Assembly: GCA_013397455.1 (NCBI GenBank)
Contig: VYZB01000079.1
Location: forward strand, 1,267,200 to 1,331,199
DNA length: 64,000 bases
Direction: 5' to 3'
Source: Crotophaga sulcirostris
Taxonomy: Eukaryota > Chordata > Aves > Cuculiformes > Crotophagidae
Positions 12,368 through 25,600 of the stretch are shown here, piece after piece (within the stretch, counting starts at the first letter, position 1; every line of letters starts with the position of its first letter). A model generated the notes under the pieces. The model was given only the letters and a program-made list of their open reading frames with translations, was not told the DNA's origin and searched no databases. Made by a program: the position numbers and the translations under genes.

Positions 12368-13325
12368 CCGGGTTTCCTCCTCCTGCAGAGGGGGACTTTG
12401 TCCTGTCCATCCCTCCCCCTCCTCCGTGATTGGGGCCTCCTGGCTGCTTCCTCTGCTCCCAGATGTTCGGAGAGAAGAGGGTCGCTTTTACCTTTGGTAC
12501 TGCAGGGGTTCATCCTGCAAATGAGAGCATCCGCGAGCATCTCCCAGCTATTCACCTGGATGGGTGATGGGGGAAGACTTGGGGCACTGCCTGGTGGGGC
12601 AGGCAGGATGAATGACGGTTACATCAAGAAACAAGATGTGGTGGCAGGAAAAGGGTGACTGGTAACAATTTTGCATGTTTATTTTTTTTTCTTGCAAGAT
12701 GCTGTGGGGTCATGGCAGCTTCCCTGCACATGGATGAGTCACAGAGTGCAGGCGTGTCAACTAAGGCACAAAAGGAAAAAAAAGGCATCCTGTTAAGATT
12801 AGATACTGTTATTGAGGAGTGGTGGACGGCTAGCTGTAGGGCTAGGTGGGATTGGACCCTTTCCTGGACTGCAGGATGCTAGGATGGGAACTGCTGCTAT
12901 TGTGTGGCTAGTGGTCGCATCCTAAAAAGGGCTGGGTTCTGCTGGGCTCCTCAGTTTTGGTGGCTCTTGGTGTGAGAACTGATGGGTCCAGAATTCAGGC
13001 TGTGTGCAGCGCCCTCTGCATCCTTCTAGGTGTTCCCAGAGTGGGAGCCAGGATGCACAGCAAGCCCCCCAGTGTGAACATAGGCCGGGGAAGAGAGATG
13101 CAGTCACTTAAAAGAGATTGATTTGATGCTACACAAAGTTAACGGTGAACTGAGTACTATTACTATTACTGAGTATTATTACTCAGCAGAGCATCTAGGG
13201 TTTTAGGAGTAGGTGTTGGTTTGTCTTCAGGTTAGCGGAGTGGACAAAATACCAGTGGGTTTCCTGTCTCTGAGTAATCTGATGCCTCATTTTGTTACCT
13301 CATTGTTTCTGACTTTGTTTTTCAG

Positions 13326-13644
13326 AAAAACTTTTGTGACCAAGAGAGCCACCATGAAAGGTGAGGAAGTTCGGCAGAGGAAAAAAGAGGGCAGGACTAG
13401 GAATGGAGAGCGGTCCAGGCACAAAGCAAAGAGCAAGGGTAAACACAGAGAGAGCCGACTTGGCAGCCAGGAGGCAGAGGATGTCTCTTTGTCTGCACAG
13501 CAGAAGCTGTTGGCTGAGGAGAAAGCGGCCATGGCAAAGTCACAGGAGGAGTCAGCCATCGCAATTTGCCTCCAGGTGCTCCTGCCATACCTCCTAGCTG
13601 GGCTTGGTATGGTCTTGGCAGGCATGGTTTTGGATTATGTTCAG
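13326..13644 (+). CDS. SLC41A3: SLC41A3 exon 1a (first coding exon, long isoform)
   Basis: The acceptor TTTGTTTTTCAG ends at 13325 and the donor GTAAGG starts at 13645, so a noncoding exon lies upstream. The ATG at 13354 sits in an excellent Kozak context (GCCACCATG). Coding part 291 nt, 97 residues, ending in phase 0. Residues 7-35 are very rich in Lys and Arg, residues 36-68 are acidic and Ala/Gln-rich, and helix 1 runs from about 69 to 92 ([20 protein letters not shown]). The open frame continues upstream of the ATG through the 5'UTR part without a Met, so the start is well defined. Confidence 0.93.
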
Positions 13645-16600
13645 GTAAGGGAAAGGAACTGATCTGATGTACCTTGAATGGGATAGGTGGGGGACTTTTC
13701 TTCAGAGGCAGGGAATTTGCTCTGGGGATAACAAAGTACGGGATGATTTGCGGTGGTTTCACACGCCAACAAGTCCTTCAGAGTCAGCTGTTATTTACTT
13801 CTGTGCAGCTCTCAGGAAACTGTGGTGGTTTCCTGAACCCTTTTCTCCTTTGGAGATAAAAGACAATATGATGCTAAAGAGCACGTGAAGGATCTGAGGC
13901 ATCTATGTAGGAAGGGCAGTCCTGTGCAAAGATCTTCCTTGGTCCTGGGAAGCGGGTGTCTGGGCTGCAACCCCAGGAGCTGTGGTGGCATAGGGCTTTC
14001 CTGCAGTAGATACAGCTGTATCTCTCCTGGATGTAGCTGTGGAAAGTCCTGCATCCCCTGCTTCCCTGTGCAAGGAGCCAGCCAGCCCAGAACTGCTAAC
14101 ACTTGACACAACCAGCCCAGACTGTGTACCACATCCTTTTGAAAGGCCTTGTAGCAGATGACTCAAATCCTTGAGTCTTCTTCCAGTCAGATTTCAGATT
14201 CTCTGACAGTCAGGACCAGACCTTTCCTCCTACGGTGTAGCAATACGGAGCTTTAAAATAGTGGTGAGCACCTAATGTGAAAGGGTTTAAAGCTGCAATT
14301 AATTTCCAGATGACAAATTGCTGTGCCTTTGCACTCCAGGTGGCTCTCACTGCTCTGTGCTCTTTTTGTTAACCCTTGTTATTTGACTAGCTGACTGTTG
14401 GGTCAGACTGCCCTGACCTGTCTCATCCAGCGACACTGAAACTACTGTGCTTGCCTTGACAACTTTCACAAATCTGGAGCTGTGTTCTTCTGCTGTTAGC
14501 CCTGGGATAATCTCCCTGAGCTAGAAGAGCTATAAAGTCTTAAGGGTGACACAGTATCCTTAACTGACCTTAGCATGTACTCAATACCCAGCAGAATGTC
14601 TAGTCAGATCAGAAAACACCAAGGCAAATCCAGAACACGGTGGCAAACTACTTTTTGTCTCCTTAGACGTAATTGTGAGAGTCTTGAGCCTTGAGCAGCC
14701 ACTTTCATTTTTGTTTTTCAGACTGTTGAGATCTGCCCCTTCCTATGGATCTCTGACATTAAATGCATGGTACATTCTACTGTGAGATATTAAAGCATGA
14801 AATAGGTTGCAGACGGGTTTGTGATGTTGGAGAAGTGTTTTTCTTTCAGTGTTCTTCTCTTAGTGTATATCTTTTTTCTAGGAAGGACTTGGCCACAACA
14901 TAAACAGAATGTGAAGCAAACCTCATACTCCTCTGAAACCGCAGAAATCTGGTTTCTGTTTTATGCAAATAAAGAGCTCACAAAGAACTCTCGTGTACGG
15001 TTGGACTCGATGATCTCAAAGGTCTTTTCCAACCAGATGATTCTATGATTCTATGTTAGTGCTTAGAGCCTGGGCAATCAACCCATGCAACATCTCATAG
15101 GAAAAGCAGGCTTTTGGCAATTAGCCCAGTGACTTTTCGTGCACGATCATGGGCCACTTAGAACCATCTCATCCAGGACTCACTGCTGCTATGAATTGCC
15201 CTCCTTTCAAAGCCAGACCTGGCCTCTGCCCCTGCTGCTTCTGCTGCTGTTTCTGTGGGGCAACAGGAGATGCTGCGAGGCTTTAGGCCCCAGCACTCTC
15301 CATCTGCTTCTCTCAGTCTCCACATAAGTTCTCTTCTTTACCCTTTCCTAAAGTAAGGAAGAGAGGAGCAAGGTAAGAAACAAAAGTACTCAGCCTGATC
15401 TGGCAGAAAGCTAGTGGATCAGGAGTGATAGTGTTCCAAGAACTGGGACACATGGTCCCTGAAAAACATCATCCTCCCCTGAGTCTAAGGTGTGAGAATA
15501 GTGATTTCTGTTGCTAACACCACCTTGTTGTAAGAGCATTCTTGGGTATCCCTGTCCTTTCTTTGCAGGGATGATTAGATACATCCGAAACTGTGCTCTT
15601 TGGGACTTGTCATCTTCCTGTACTTTTTTGTATAATGGCAGTGGAGGCTCTAAATCAAGGTCAGGGCTCACCAAAAAGGCTGTTTCTACTTTGGCTTATC
15701 CAGGACAACGCTACCTGTTGGCTAGTTTGCAAGCCAGTGTATTTGTGTGTGGAGAAGGGCAGCTGTGTACCTACCAGGTTTTGCCATGATGAGTGGTGCA
15801 GCCACGAGATGGAAGTTTTTTTCCCAGCTAGTTACAATCTTTTTACTGCTGTTCACAACTACTGTCTTTCTTCTCAAACCTGATACATCCTTTTGCAGAC
15901 AAATATGGTATATTTCTTTGCCAGGAAAATATGATGCATCTCTCTGGTGACAAATATGGTGCAGATATTTATCAGAGGCTCCTTAAGTGCATAATAAAAT
16001 GAGCCAGTGTACACATGCAGGTCACCTGGACCAATTACTTTCTCTGTATACTGATTCATCGGTTGAAGGCTTTTTATGGTGCTTGCTTAGAAACAGAGAG
16101 AGGCGAAGCGTGATAAACCCATAAATCCTGCCAGGCTGACTCTTTAGTACAGGATGTGTTGTTGCTGTGTTTTTTAATGGCATTTGAGTCATTCAGGCTC
16201 ATTAATATTTCCTTTACATTAATGTTTCTGCCTGTCAACAATCCAGTTGGCAGATACAGTGACATATGGGACTAGGTATGCACATTATCAGACCTCTGAA
16301 AACCTGTGTAGTTGTCCATAAATTGTCCTTTCTTTCCTTGAAACCTCTGTGAGTTTCTAACCAGAAATGGGCCCTCATGCTGTCACTTCCCAGTTCCTGG
16401 CTGGTATAAAGTGCTTGGGTCATGTGGTTATTACATGATTTTTATTAACCTCCCTCTTCCAGCTATTGTGGGCTTTTTTTCCAGTTAGATTAGCAGAAAT
16501 GTACTCCCTTGTTAGCTTTCAGCTAACCAGACTATTGTTAGGTGCAAGAGACACACGTACACACCAAGTCAGCCGGGAGTGGAGAAGGCTGCAGGGGCTA

Positions 16601-19600
16601 TATCAAAATATCAGCCTAGAAAGCAGCAAAGGGCAGGGTCTCCCATCTGTAACAGGACTTGTTTTCCACCCTGCCATGCTTGCAGAGGGATCTGCTGTGC
16701 CATCTCAGCCCATTAAGCATTGTGCTTTGGTTTGTGTGAATTCAATCCAAAAGAAACACACCATCAAATTGACTGAGAGTTTCCTTAGTTCTCTGTTTAA
16801 CTTGTTCTGTCCGACTCTACCAAAGCATTTAGCTCCAAGCTGGGGACCCTGTCACAAGGACGGAGTCCACAAGTCATTAATCTTTACATCTCTCTTCACA
16901 GAGTGTTAGGGAAGGGGTTGATCAGTATAAAAAAAATATTAGTAAGACAATGTAATTTAAACGCTGAATTGGAACTGGACAGAGAAACCTTAATCTTTCA
17001 TGCCTACCAATGAATGCTTGCTTTTACTCATTTACCTTCACTGGGGCGTGGCTAGATTTGAACCTGTGGTTGAATAGTGAAAAAGCTCATTTGCCCATGT
17101 ACTAAACCTATCCTATACCCTTGCATCCTAAATTGTGATTTTAAAGCTTTTTGGATCCTCAGATCCAATTAGTTTGTCCAAATTAATTATCAGAAAGGAG
17201 CTCAATCAGAATACCCTGACTCCCTTCCCCGCATGCATGACTTTGAGCTGAAGAATACACTTCAGTCTTCATTGAGCAGGATACAAATTCTTTGGCCGTA
17301 TGTGGCCATGATGCAGCTCTGCTTCTTGAGCTTGTGTCAGCTGTTTGACTGTGGAGACTCTGGGATGAGATCCCTTGTCTCAAAGACTGTATCTTCCTGA
17401 GAGTATGCAGAAGCAGAGTGTTTTTCTTTAGGATGGGAAGGGAGACCAGCTCACAGCATGCCACGGAAACGTTCACCCTTTCTCTCCCTTGCCTGCAGTG
17501 TAGGGAGATTATGGAGCTACCTTAAATAAGCTCTGGCTATGACTCTTATCTTGGCCTTTGCAAACTAGCAGAAAGTTGAAGTGATGACAGCAGATAAGGG
17601 TGTTCGCTTTTGAAGCTTATTGGCTGGTTCTCTGGGTATTTTTTTTACCCTGAAAGCCAGTCATTCAGAGGTATAGCTGGCATAGACCGATCGTTACATC
17701 CTGCAGAGCCCATGGAGGGGACACGAGGGGCTGGGGTCTAGAAGGGCAGATCTTCTGTCAACACCTGACTTAGCTGCGTCACTTGCCTGGGGATGAGACC
17801 TGCGTGATATTGTCAGCTGTGAGAAATGTGGACTCATGTTTTCCTTGACCTTTCTTCACCTTGAAGGAGAGTGGAACGGATCCTGGTTGTTAACTCCCCA
17901 CCTCCTCGGCCTTGGGACAGTGAGAAAAGTTCAACGTTGCTTATGGTGGGAGTGAGGGAACTGGGGCTGGTTTGCAGCAGGCTTACATATTAAACCATCG
18001 TATCAAAGGCGAGCCGCAGCCTGACAAGAAATGTAACCTGAGGAGAAAGGACACTAGTGCGTTTGAGCACACTGAGGGATTCTTGCATGACCTGTCACTC
18101 TTTCAGTGCTGTAGTCTGAGCAGGTCTTACTGGTTTTTACTGAAGTGGTGGGAGCTGGATGGGGTGTGGGCTCATTTCTATTCGTCCACAGACACCTCTG
18201 CAATTTTCTTTTCTCTTTTTTAATTCCCTCCTGGATATAACTTCAAGAAGTATTGTCCATCAAGTTTGCTGCCACCTGGGATCAACCCACCTGACTCAGT
18301 TTTGGAGGATACCCTTATTGCAACCCTCTGGACGTGCTCCTTGGAGGAGAAGAAGCTAAAGGAATTTGGCATCATTGCTGTAGTTTGAGGAAACACATTT
18401 CTTTTGGCATTGGAGAGGGCTACCAGGAAGATCTGTGTGATGCCTTAATCTCCCTCCATTTGCCCTGCTGAGCATGGGGTAATGGTGTTTGACCATGGTG
18501 GTCACTCAGTTACAATTGGAACTGTGCTTCCATGGCAAGAAGCTGAGAGGTTTCACCTGCAAGTTGACCAGGTCAGCCAGTGGATTTCTCCCAGAGACTT
18601 CATTCTCCATTGCATCCCAGATTTTCGTGCCGTTCCTTCTGGCTGGTTTGGGCATGGTAGCTGCTGGCCTCTTGATGGATGTTGTTCAAGTAGGTACATA
18701 TGGTTAGGCAACTTAGTAGTGAGAGGGTGGGCTGCTTCACTGACCTTGAGTATTTGTGTGGTTTTGGTTTTAATATGTGTGGTTCTAGCAGCCAGTCAGC
18801 AGGATGGCTGCAGGCTTTTCCTGTGCTAGAGGGACATTATCCATCTTCTTTAGATCAGTACGTGGGCTCCTGGTAAAGAGGGATAGTGCCTTTCAGACAG
18901 GCTGCTTAACAGTCCCCTGGGTGTGTTAGACTGGGTGCTGCCTTTACTGTGTTTTGCTAAACACTTCGGTGATGACTGCTACGAAGCAAATGGGATCAGA
19001 CCACGGCGTATTTCCCTATTGCATGATATTATTTCTTTCCTTCAAAAATTGCTGATAAGAAGATCTAGGTCAGGGTTGTTATTAACTACCTGTCTCACTT
19101 AGAGGCAAGTTTATGCTTTCAGTTCTTTGCGAACAACCTAATGTAATCTTTGGTCTAGAAGGCATTTAGATACTGCGATGAGAGGCATGCCGGCATAAAA
19201 AGATTAGCATTGCCTACAAACTGAGTGCTTCTTGGTTGGATTCTGAGGCGGGTGTAAATTTGGATTAACTTCCACGGACTTCCAAGGAGTACTGCTGGAT
19301 TTGCACCATTGTGCCCACAACCAGAATCTATCCCATCTGTCTTTTCTTTGTACCAGTGGCACAAATAGAAATTCAAAATTTGATCTAGTTTGTGCATCTC
19401 ATGCCAGTGGATTTACAAATCAAAATGCTGGCAGAGTTTCCCAAGGATATATCCTGCACTCTGAGCTCACTGGAGTACATTGGATTCGCTGGCATTAGTA
19501 CCACAGCAGGGGCTAAATATGGATACTAGAGTGTTTGGAAAGACAATACCTTGCTGTTTTTTCTTGCATTGGAAGAAACAAAGAAGGCAGAGAAGAACTG

Positions 19601-22600
19601 AAGGGAATATGAGGAATATCAAAGAAGGGTTAACTGGAGTGGCACACACTTGCTGTACTGTGTTTGTCGTCTCCACCTTGTGCTGTGCTTAGCCACAGAC
19701 CTGTCTTGCAGCATTACAGAAGTTCTCAAACTACCCAAGATGTTATGTTAATAGTTAGTAGTTATCTTTGGCCAGATATCTCAGAGAAGGATAAAGACAT
19801 GATATATTCCCACTTGATACCCTTGGCAGGTGAATAGTTCTTTGTCTAAAAGAAATTGAACGCACTTCTTAAGAATAGGGCTCTGTTCAATAATATCACT
19901 TTGTCAAAACTGATGGAAAATGTAAGCCATGAATACCTGCATTGCACGTGTCCTTTGAATACCAGAGCACAGTCTACTTTGTGTATTTGTTCATTAGACT
20001 CTTAGAAATGGGGTCATGCATGAAGCACGATAATGGGAAGTGTAAATTTTGGTGAAGGTGTTTCCAGTTGTGTTGAAATAGAAACCATCAGCCAGTGGGT
20101 TCAGCTCCCAGAGGAAGGAGCTCTGCATGTGCATTGAGAGCCACAACTGGCACAGAGGAGATGTTAGTGAGGTAGGCTGCCATGGTATCAACAACTCTCT
20201 ATGTAAAACCAAAACCAGTAGCTGGGGAAGCCCAGAGATCTTAGCCTTTAAAGATCTGGAGTAATCTTCTGTGCCTTTTTTTTTTTTAAGCTGCTTATTT
20301 GCAGCTTTTCTTCCTGCAAGTGTGAGAGCTAGAAACTCACTGTCCTGTCCAACTAAAACCTGAGACTACATTTCAAGCCAAGTACTGTAAGATTTATATT
20401 GGTAATCATGTGGGCTTGCACTACTGAAACTATAGGTTTTGCTAGTCTAGGAGTCTGGAGTTTACCCATTTTTTCAGGAGATGGTCTGACTGAGGAACAC
20501 GTTACTGTATTTGCAGTTGCTGCAAAACATTCTTAGGAAACTCCATATCTGTCTTTGGCAGAGAGATATATGGGGAAGCTCAAGGATGGTATCTAAAGCA
20601 TACATGTGTGTTTAATGGAGCTGCCCTTGTTTTGTAACGTACAAAATATCTTGAAATAGTGGCATTCTGTGCTGGGAGTCCAATTGGCTCTCTTGTTTGC
20701 AGGGCTGATGTTGTTGTAAAGAAGAGAACCAAGTGGAAATTGCCTGTTTGTGTCCTGTCAAACTTTTAAGGATTCTAGTGGTTTCTGATCTGTCCTGGGA
20801 TGAAACCAAGAACTGTTCATGTTACTGTTGAAAAACAAAAATCAACATGAGAGATTTTTCTAGTCCAATTGCTTACAAGGCTCAAACCTGAATCTCTCAA
20901 GCTGTAATAAAAGGATGTCCAAAGAAGGAGCAACCTGCCATTTTCTTTTCTTGGTTGAGTGTATGATGTGGATGATGAGGTCTCTGTGCAGGACTGGTAG
21001 CATGGCATGGATCTTTTCCAGCTGGATGTTTCTGCCTCTGCTCCGGTGATCCTTGTCCAGCTGGTTGATCTGGATTCCGGGCTGGCTGGCATTGCTGGAA
21101 ACCTTGCAGAGCCCTGCCAGTGTTTGGCCCAGTCTTTGACAGTAAGGTTAAGAATCAGATTGAAGGTGGATGATCACATTTCAAACCAGAGAATTTTGGA
21201 GGAAAACTTTCTTTTCATTTTCCCCTTCCACACCACTGCAGTGGGACACGGTCCAAATCAACGGCACAGACATAAGATAACCTTGTCCTTTATTGATAAA
21301 AGTCCGTGGGATTATTAGCATCGAACAGGATTTTGAATTGGCTTGTGTTTTATAGTCCAGGATCTTTTGATCTTTCTGTTGACTTGTTCAGAGCAATGGA
21401 AAACCTCTGAGGTTTCTTTGCTGCTGCTGCTGCTGCTGCCATGGGAGGATGGATGCCCTGGAGAGGTTTAGACTGTGAGGACAGTATCAGGAGAGACAGC
21501 TTGGCTGGACTGCAGATGGGGAGGCTGTCTCAGTGCATCATAGCCTCTCTTCTTCTCTGGGACCTCATGAGCAGATCCAGCTGGCATGGAGACCAACAAG
21601 TAAGCAAGTTTCTTCAGACTTGAGCTTTAGGGCTGTAAGTCCATTATGGGGGCGTGAAGAGGCAAAGAGTCTCTTTCTGACTCAGTGTCCCTGTGTGGGT
21701 TTGTAATGCTGCAGGGAATGTTTTTGTCCCTTCTAGGCCAGTTTTCATCTTGAAGGACAGAGACACTTTCTAGACTTATTCGGGCTCTCTTCATTGAGGC
21801 AGCTCCTTGCCTGCACAGCTCTAATGTGCCACATTCACCTGCTCCTCCAGCTGATGGTTTTGCAAGGCGATGGCACTGGGATCATCTGTTTATTCTGTAT
21901 TTCTGCAGTCTCTAACATAATGAAGTCCTGGCTACTGTGGTATAAATCATTACCAATCTGTCCTCAGGCTCTTGGTGAGTCATTAATGAGACTCAAATGG
22001 AGGCAATTAAGTCAGAGTTTTTTTATTAGTACAGTTGTGTGGTTCTTTATGAATTGTTCAAAGGCTTTCAGTGCAATTATATGTAAGGCAGAGTCCACAA
22101 AAATCATACCACACATCCTGAAACTTCTGTTATGATGGCTTGAGGCCTGCAAAATTCATCATGAACACAGAGATTAAAGCTTATATTGAGATAACAAAGA
22201 CATATTTCCCAAAGGTGACGTGCACAGAAAACACAAACAGTTGAGATTTTTCTGTTGCTTTTTATTTATATGTCTTTTTATGTACAAAATATGCAAGGTC
22301 TTAAATATAAATGCACGTCTTTGTATTTTAAATGACTGGGTTTTTTTACGTTGCGACTACGAAGTCTGTTTTTTCTCCTCTTCTTTTGAAGGTGTCAAAA
22401 ATGTGTTTGGATCTTTACTCTTAATTAAAGAGAGAGGAAAGAGGGGGATTTGAATATTTAAAAGACATGTCCGCCCCTAGCTTTTCTCAGGTACTTAAGT
22501 TCCATGTTAACAAATTCAAACAAAATTGTAGTGTGTCAAATAAGGTGACTATTCTCACGTTGTCTGTTATTTACTCGACAGTAACTTCAACATTTTGAAA

Positions 22601-25600
22601 CGTGCCTCTTTCCAGGTCAACACTGCCAGGAAACGTGCCTTTTAAAATTGATAATAATGTTTTGCCTGTTATCAGCACCCCTGAGGGATGTCTTGCACTA
22701 TGTGCTCAGGGCTGACGCAGCCCCACTTTCATTCATCCTGACTCAGTGGGAAGCTGTGAGATCTTCCCAGCAGACAGCCACACCACCACGTTCCCACAGC
22801 TTTCCACGGCACAACCAGAGCAAAACACCAAGCCATCACACTCTCTATATATTTTCCAACAGGCTGACAGCTGAATATGTTGACGTTTACTGAGTCTGTT
22901 CAACCTCCTGGATTCTCAGTCTCATAGAATCCCCATGGATGTGGAGAAGGTGGGCAGGGATCTGTTGTTTGTTTTGTCGTCTAGTGCCAGGATTCGGGAC
23001 TGTTGTATGATACTAGTCAGTGAGAAGTTAGAATGAATGAACAAGTTAATCCTTCACATGATGTGTAGCTAAAGCATGGAAATTTTTGCCACAGGATGGC
23101 ACATGGGTTGGAGGGGGGAGATTGGATGAATACCTGAAAGAGAAATCCTTTGAACACAAGTAAGTGTGCAGAAACACGCACACACACGGCCCAGTATGCT
23201 GGGACAGATAGTTGCAGGCTGGAAAATACACAGAATTTTCCTGTCGCCTTGTCCTGTTTGTAGATTCTTGTTTTGTGCATCTGAAGTGGATTATTGGTGA
23301 AGATAAGGATAGGTTAGAGGGACCTTTGCTCTAACTCATTGAAGCTGCTCTTTTTTTCTTGTGTTCTGCTCTTTGATGTTGGGCTAGTTGGTTTTACTTC
23401 ACAGTGAGCTGCTCCATTCTGTGATTTCATCCTGATGTGAGCCTCTCTGGATACAGTGGGACTTTGCCAACAACCTTGAATGCACAGGGCGTGAATGAAT
23501 TATGTTCCAAGGCACTATATGGTAGATAAATTAAAGAAGACTTGATAATCAACAGAGTTTCTTAAGGCTTCAGATAATTTCTAGTGCTGCAGCTGATTCA
23601 ACAGCTTTGTACAGTTCAGCGTCAGAGGAGCAATAATAATCAAGACACTAACCCAGCAGTTTGGGCTTATGTGATATCTTAATTAAAAATCCTTTTTCCA
23701 GCTGTGCTTAGAGCATACTTGGTAATAGGAAGATTTAGGAACTGCCTGCGGAGAAGAGATACAAAAATCTGCTTCCCTCCCACCACCAGTCTTAGATGCT
23801 TAGTTAGAAATTTGGTAAAAAAAAAAGGCAGATGCAACTCTTGTTGTCAGATTGTTTCCAGATCTTTGTGTTTGTTCTTATAAGTCTGAATAGCAACAGG
23901 TGTTCCCTGTATCTAGTGTCAGTACAAAGGATGGAGAGCATGCTGTATTTTATTTGGCTTCTGAATCCTAATTATTTTTCACGTTGTTCTTGGCTAATGC
24001 TAAAGGAACATTTTAATTTCTGGCTTTCCAAAATCTTCTGCTGCCCTCAGGAAGAAAGTTCCTTCCCTGTGCTTTGCTGTGCATCAGAAAGAATATTGCA
24101 AGCTAAAAATTCCTTTCTTCACGCCCAAAATGCAACGAGCCCAGGGGCAGCATCTGCTCGCATGTGCATAGCAGACACCTGTAGAGCAGGTGGTAAGCTG
24201 GGAGCCCTCTCCCCTTTGAAGCAACAACATGGTCAGCATCACAAACTGAGGTCATTTCCTTTGTTTTCTTCCAGCACTGGGATGTGTTTCGGACAATTAC
24301 AGAAGTTTTTATCCTGGTTCCTGCCTTGGTTGGCCTGAAGGGTAATCTTGAAATGACGCTGGCATCCAGGCTCTCTACTGCTGTGAGTGTTAAGGGGGTG
24401 GTGGTGTGCGTGGGGAGGGGGGGAATTAGCTGGAGACATCAGGAGATTCTGCTTTTTATATAACCACGCTGTGTGTATGAGACGTGCCCTTTTCTGCTAA
24501 GTAGAAACTAGTGGTGTGTGAGTGTTAAAATAAGTTTTGCCCTCGTTTTGCAACTGGAACAGTGAATTTCCATCTGTGCTTTGAAGGTGAATTAATCCCT
24601 GGGTGGCCAGTTGCTGATATTTGAGGCCCTGTGACACATGAAGGAGACAAAGCCAGGGCTCCTGTCAGCTTCAGTATTGGATTGCTTTTGTGTGGTTATT
24701 GATCCTTAAGAGACCCAGCAATGCTATTCTGGGGGAAGCAAACCAAGGCTTCTTGAGACCTGCAGTAGCTTTTGCAGCCCTGGCTGTGATCTCTCCTATC
24801 TCCCTAAGCAGTTCTGTTTACTTTGGGCTGTTTGTATGGCATGGTTCTGGAGAAACTGGAGCTTAACAGGGGAACAAAAGGGGGGGAAATGGTTTAATTT
24901 GTTCAGCCTTTGGGATGTGGGTGATGGATGTGCCTACTTCACTTTTACCTGGGTGCCTTGCAATGCCTCTGCACCTCTATGTGAGCCTCTGATGTCCCTG
25001 GGACACTGGGCTGGGGTTTGATGTAGATGTGTCAAGAAGGAAGGGCAGGGAAGGCTGGGAGATGCTGACCTGTGCTCATTTCTCTACGGCTTTAACAACC
25101 CCTTTCCCTCAGGGACCAGGTGAAACTGCCTTCAGCAGCCACCTGTGCAACAGGAACAGGTTTTCAGGGTGTATTTCTTGGCTCCTAGGCTAACACTGGA
25201 CAGATGGATGACACCCAGAAGCAATGGAAAATGGCCACCTGCAATTTAGCTCTTATCCAGGTGAGTCGCTTCAGCTGGGAGAGGAAAAAGGCCCTTTTCT
25301 CTTGCTAAGCTGCAGCTCAACAGCATCTGGATCCAAAGCTGTTGATTTGGGATGGGTATTGTCAACCAAGCCAAGCAGAGCCCAGGACTTCACCTCCAAT
25401 ATAGTTCTGTGTGACCACTGAGCTTGTAGTTTAGCTGCAAAACGCATCTAGACATCCATTGCCTTTGTGGACAAACTGAAATAATGAAAAAAACTCCTTT
25501 TGCAGAGGGAGCTGCGGCACAATCCCTATTTCACAACAGCCCCTAGATAAAATCTGTCATTTACTGGCAGTGTTTGGGAATCAGCCTTGGGCAGGAGGGG

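Larger units (their letters stand above)
11620..12500 (+). promoter_or_regulatory. GC/CpG-rich block, candidate SLC41A3 promoter and 5'UTR exon
   Basis: GC content rises sharply here compared with both flanks, with several CpGs (around 11640-11700, 11900-11950 and at both gap edges). It lies about 0.9-1.7 kb upstream of the first coding exon. That exon begins with a splice acceptor, so an untranslated exon must lie upstream, and this is the most likely place. The central 354 bases are unsequenced. No TATA box or transcription start can be assigned. Confidence 0.4.
13645..24274 (+). other. SLC41A3: SLC41A3 intron 1 (10.6 kb), contains alternative exon 1b
   Basis: The largest intron of the gene. 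Besides exon 1b (18495-18689) it holds a short CR1 tail near 15.0 kb, a SINE-like fragment at 17.05 kb and a CTG run at 21.42 kb. I see no other coding exon. The rest is unremarkable AT-rich intronic sequence. Confidence 0.85.

Noticed and set aside
11559..12555. Open frames of 250-283 codons on both strands
   Set aside because: They run through the 354-N gap and the minisatellite. The gap is read as unknown residues, so their length is an artefact.
22919..22935. ATAGAAT word as a minus-strand CR1 tail
   Set aside because: Only about 10 nt agree and no GGTTGGA or TCCAACC block follows.
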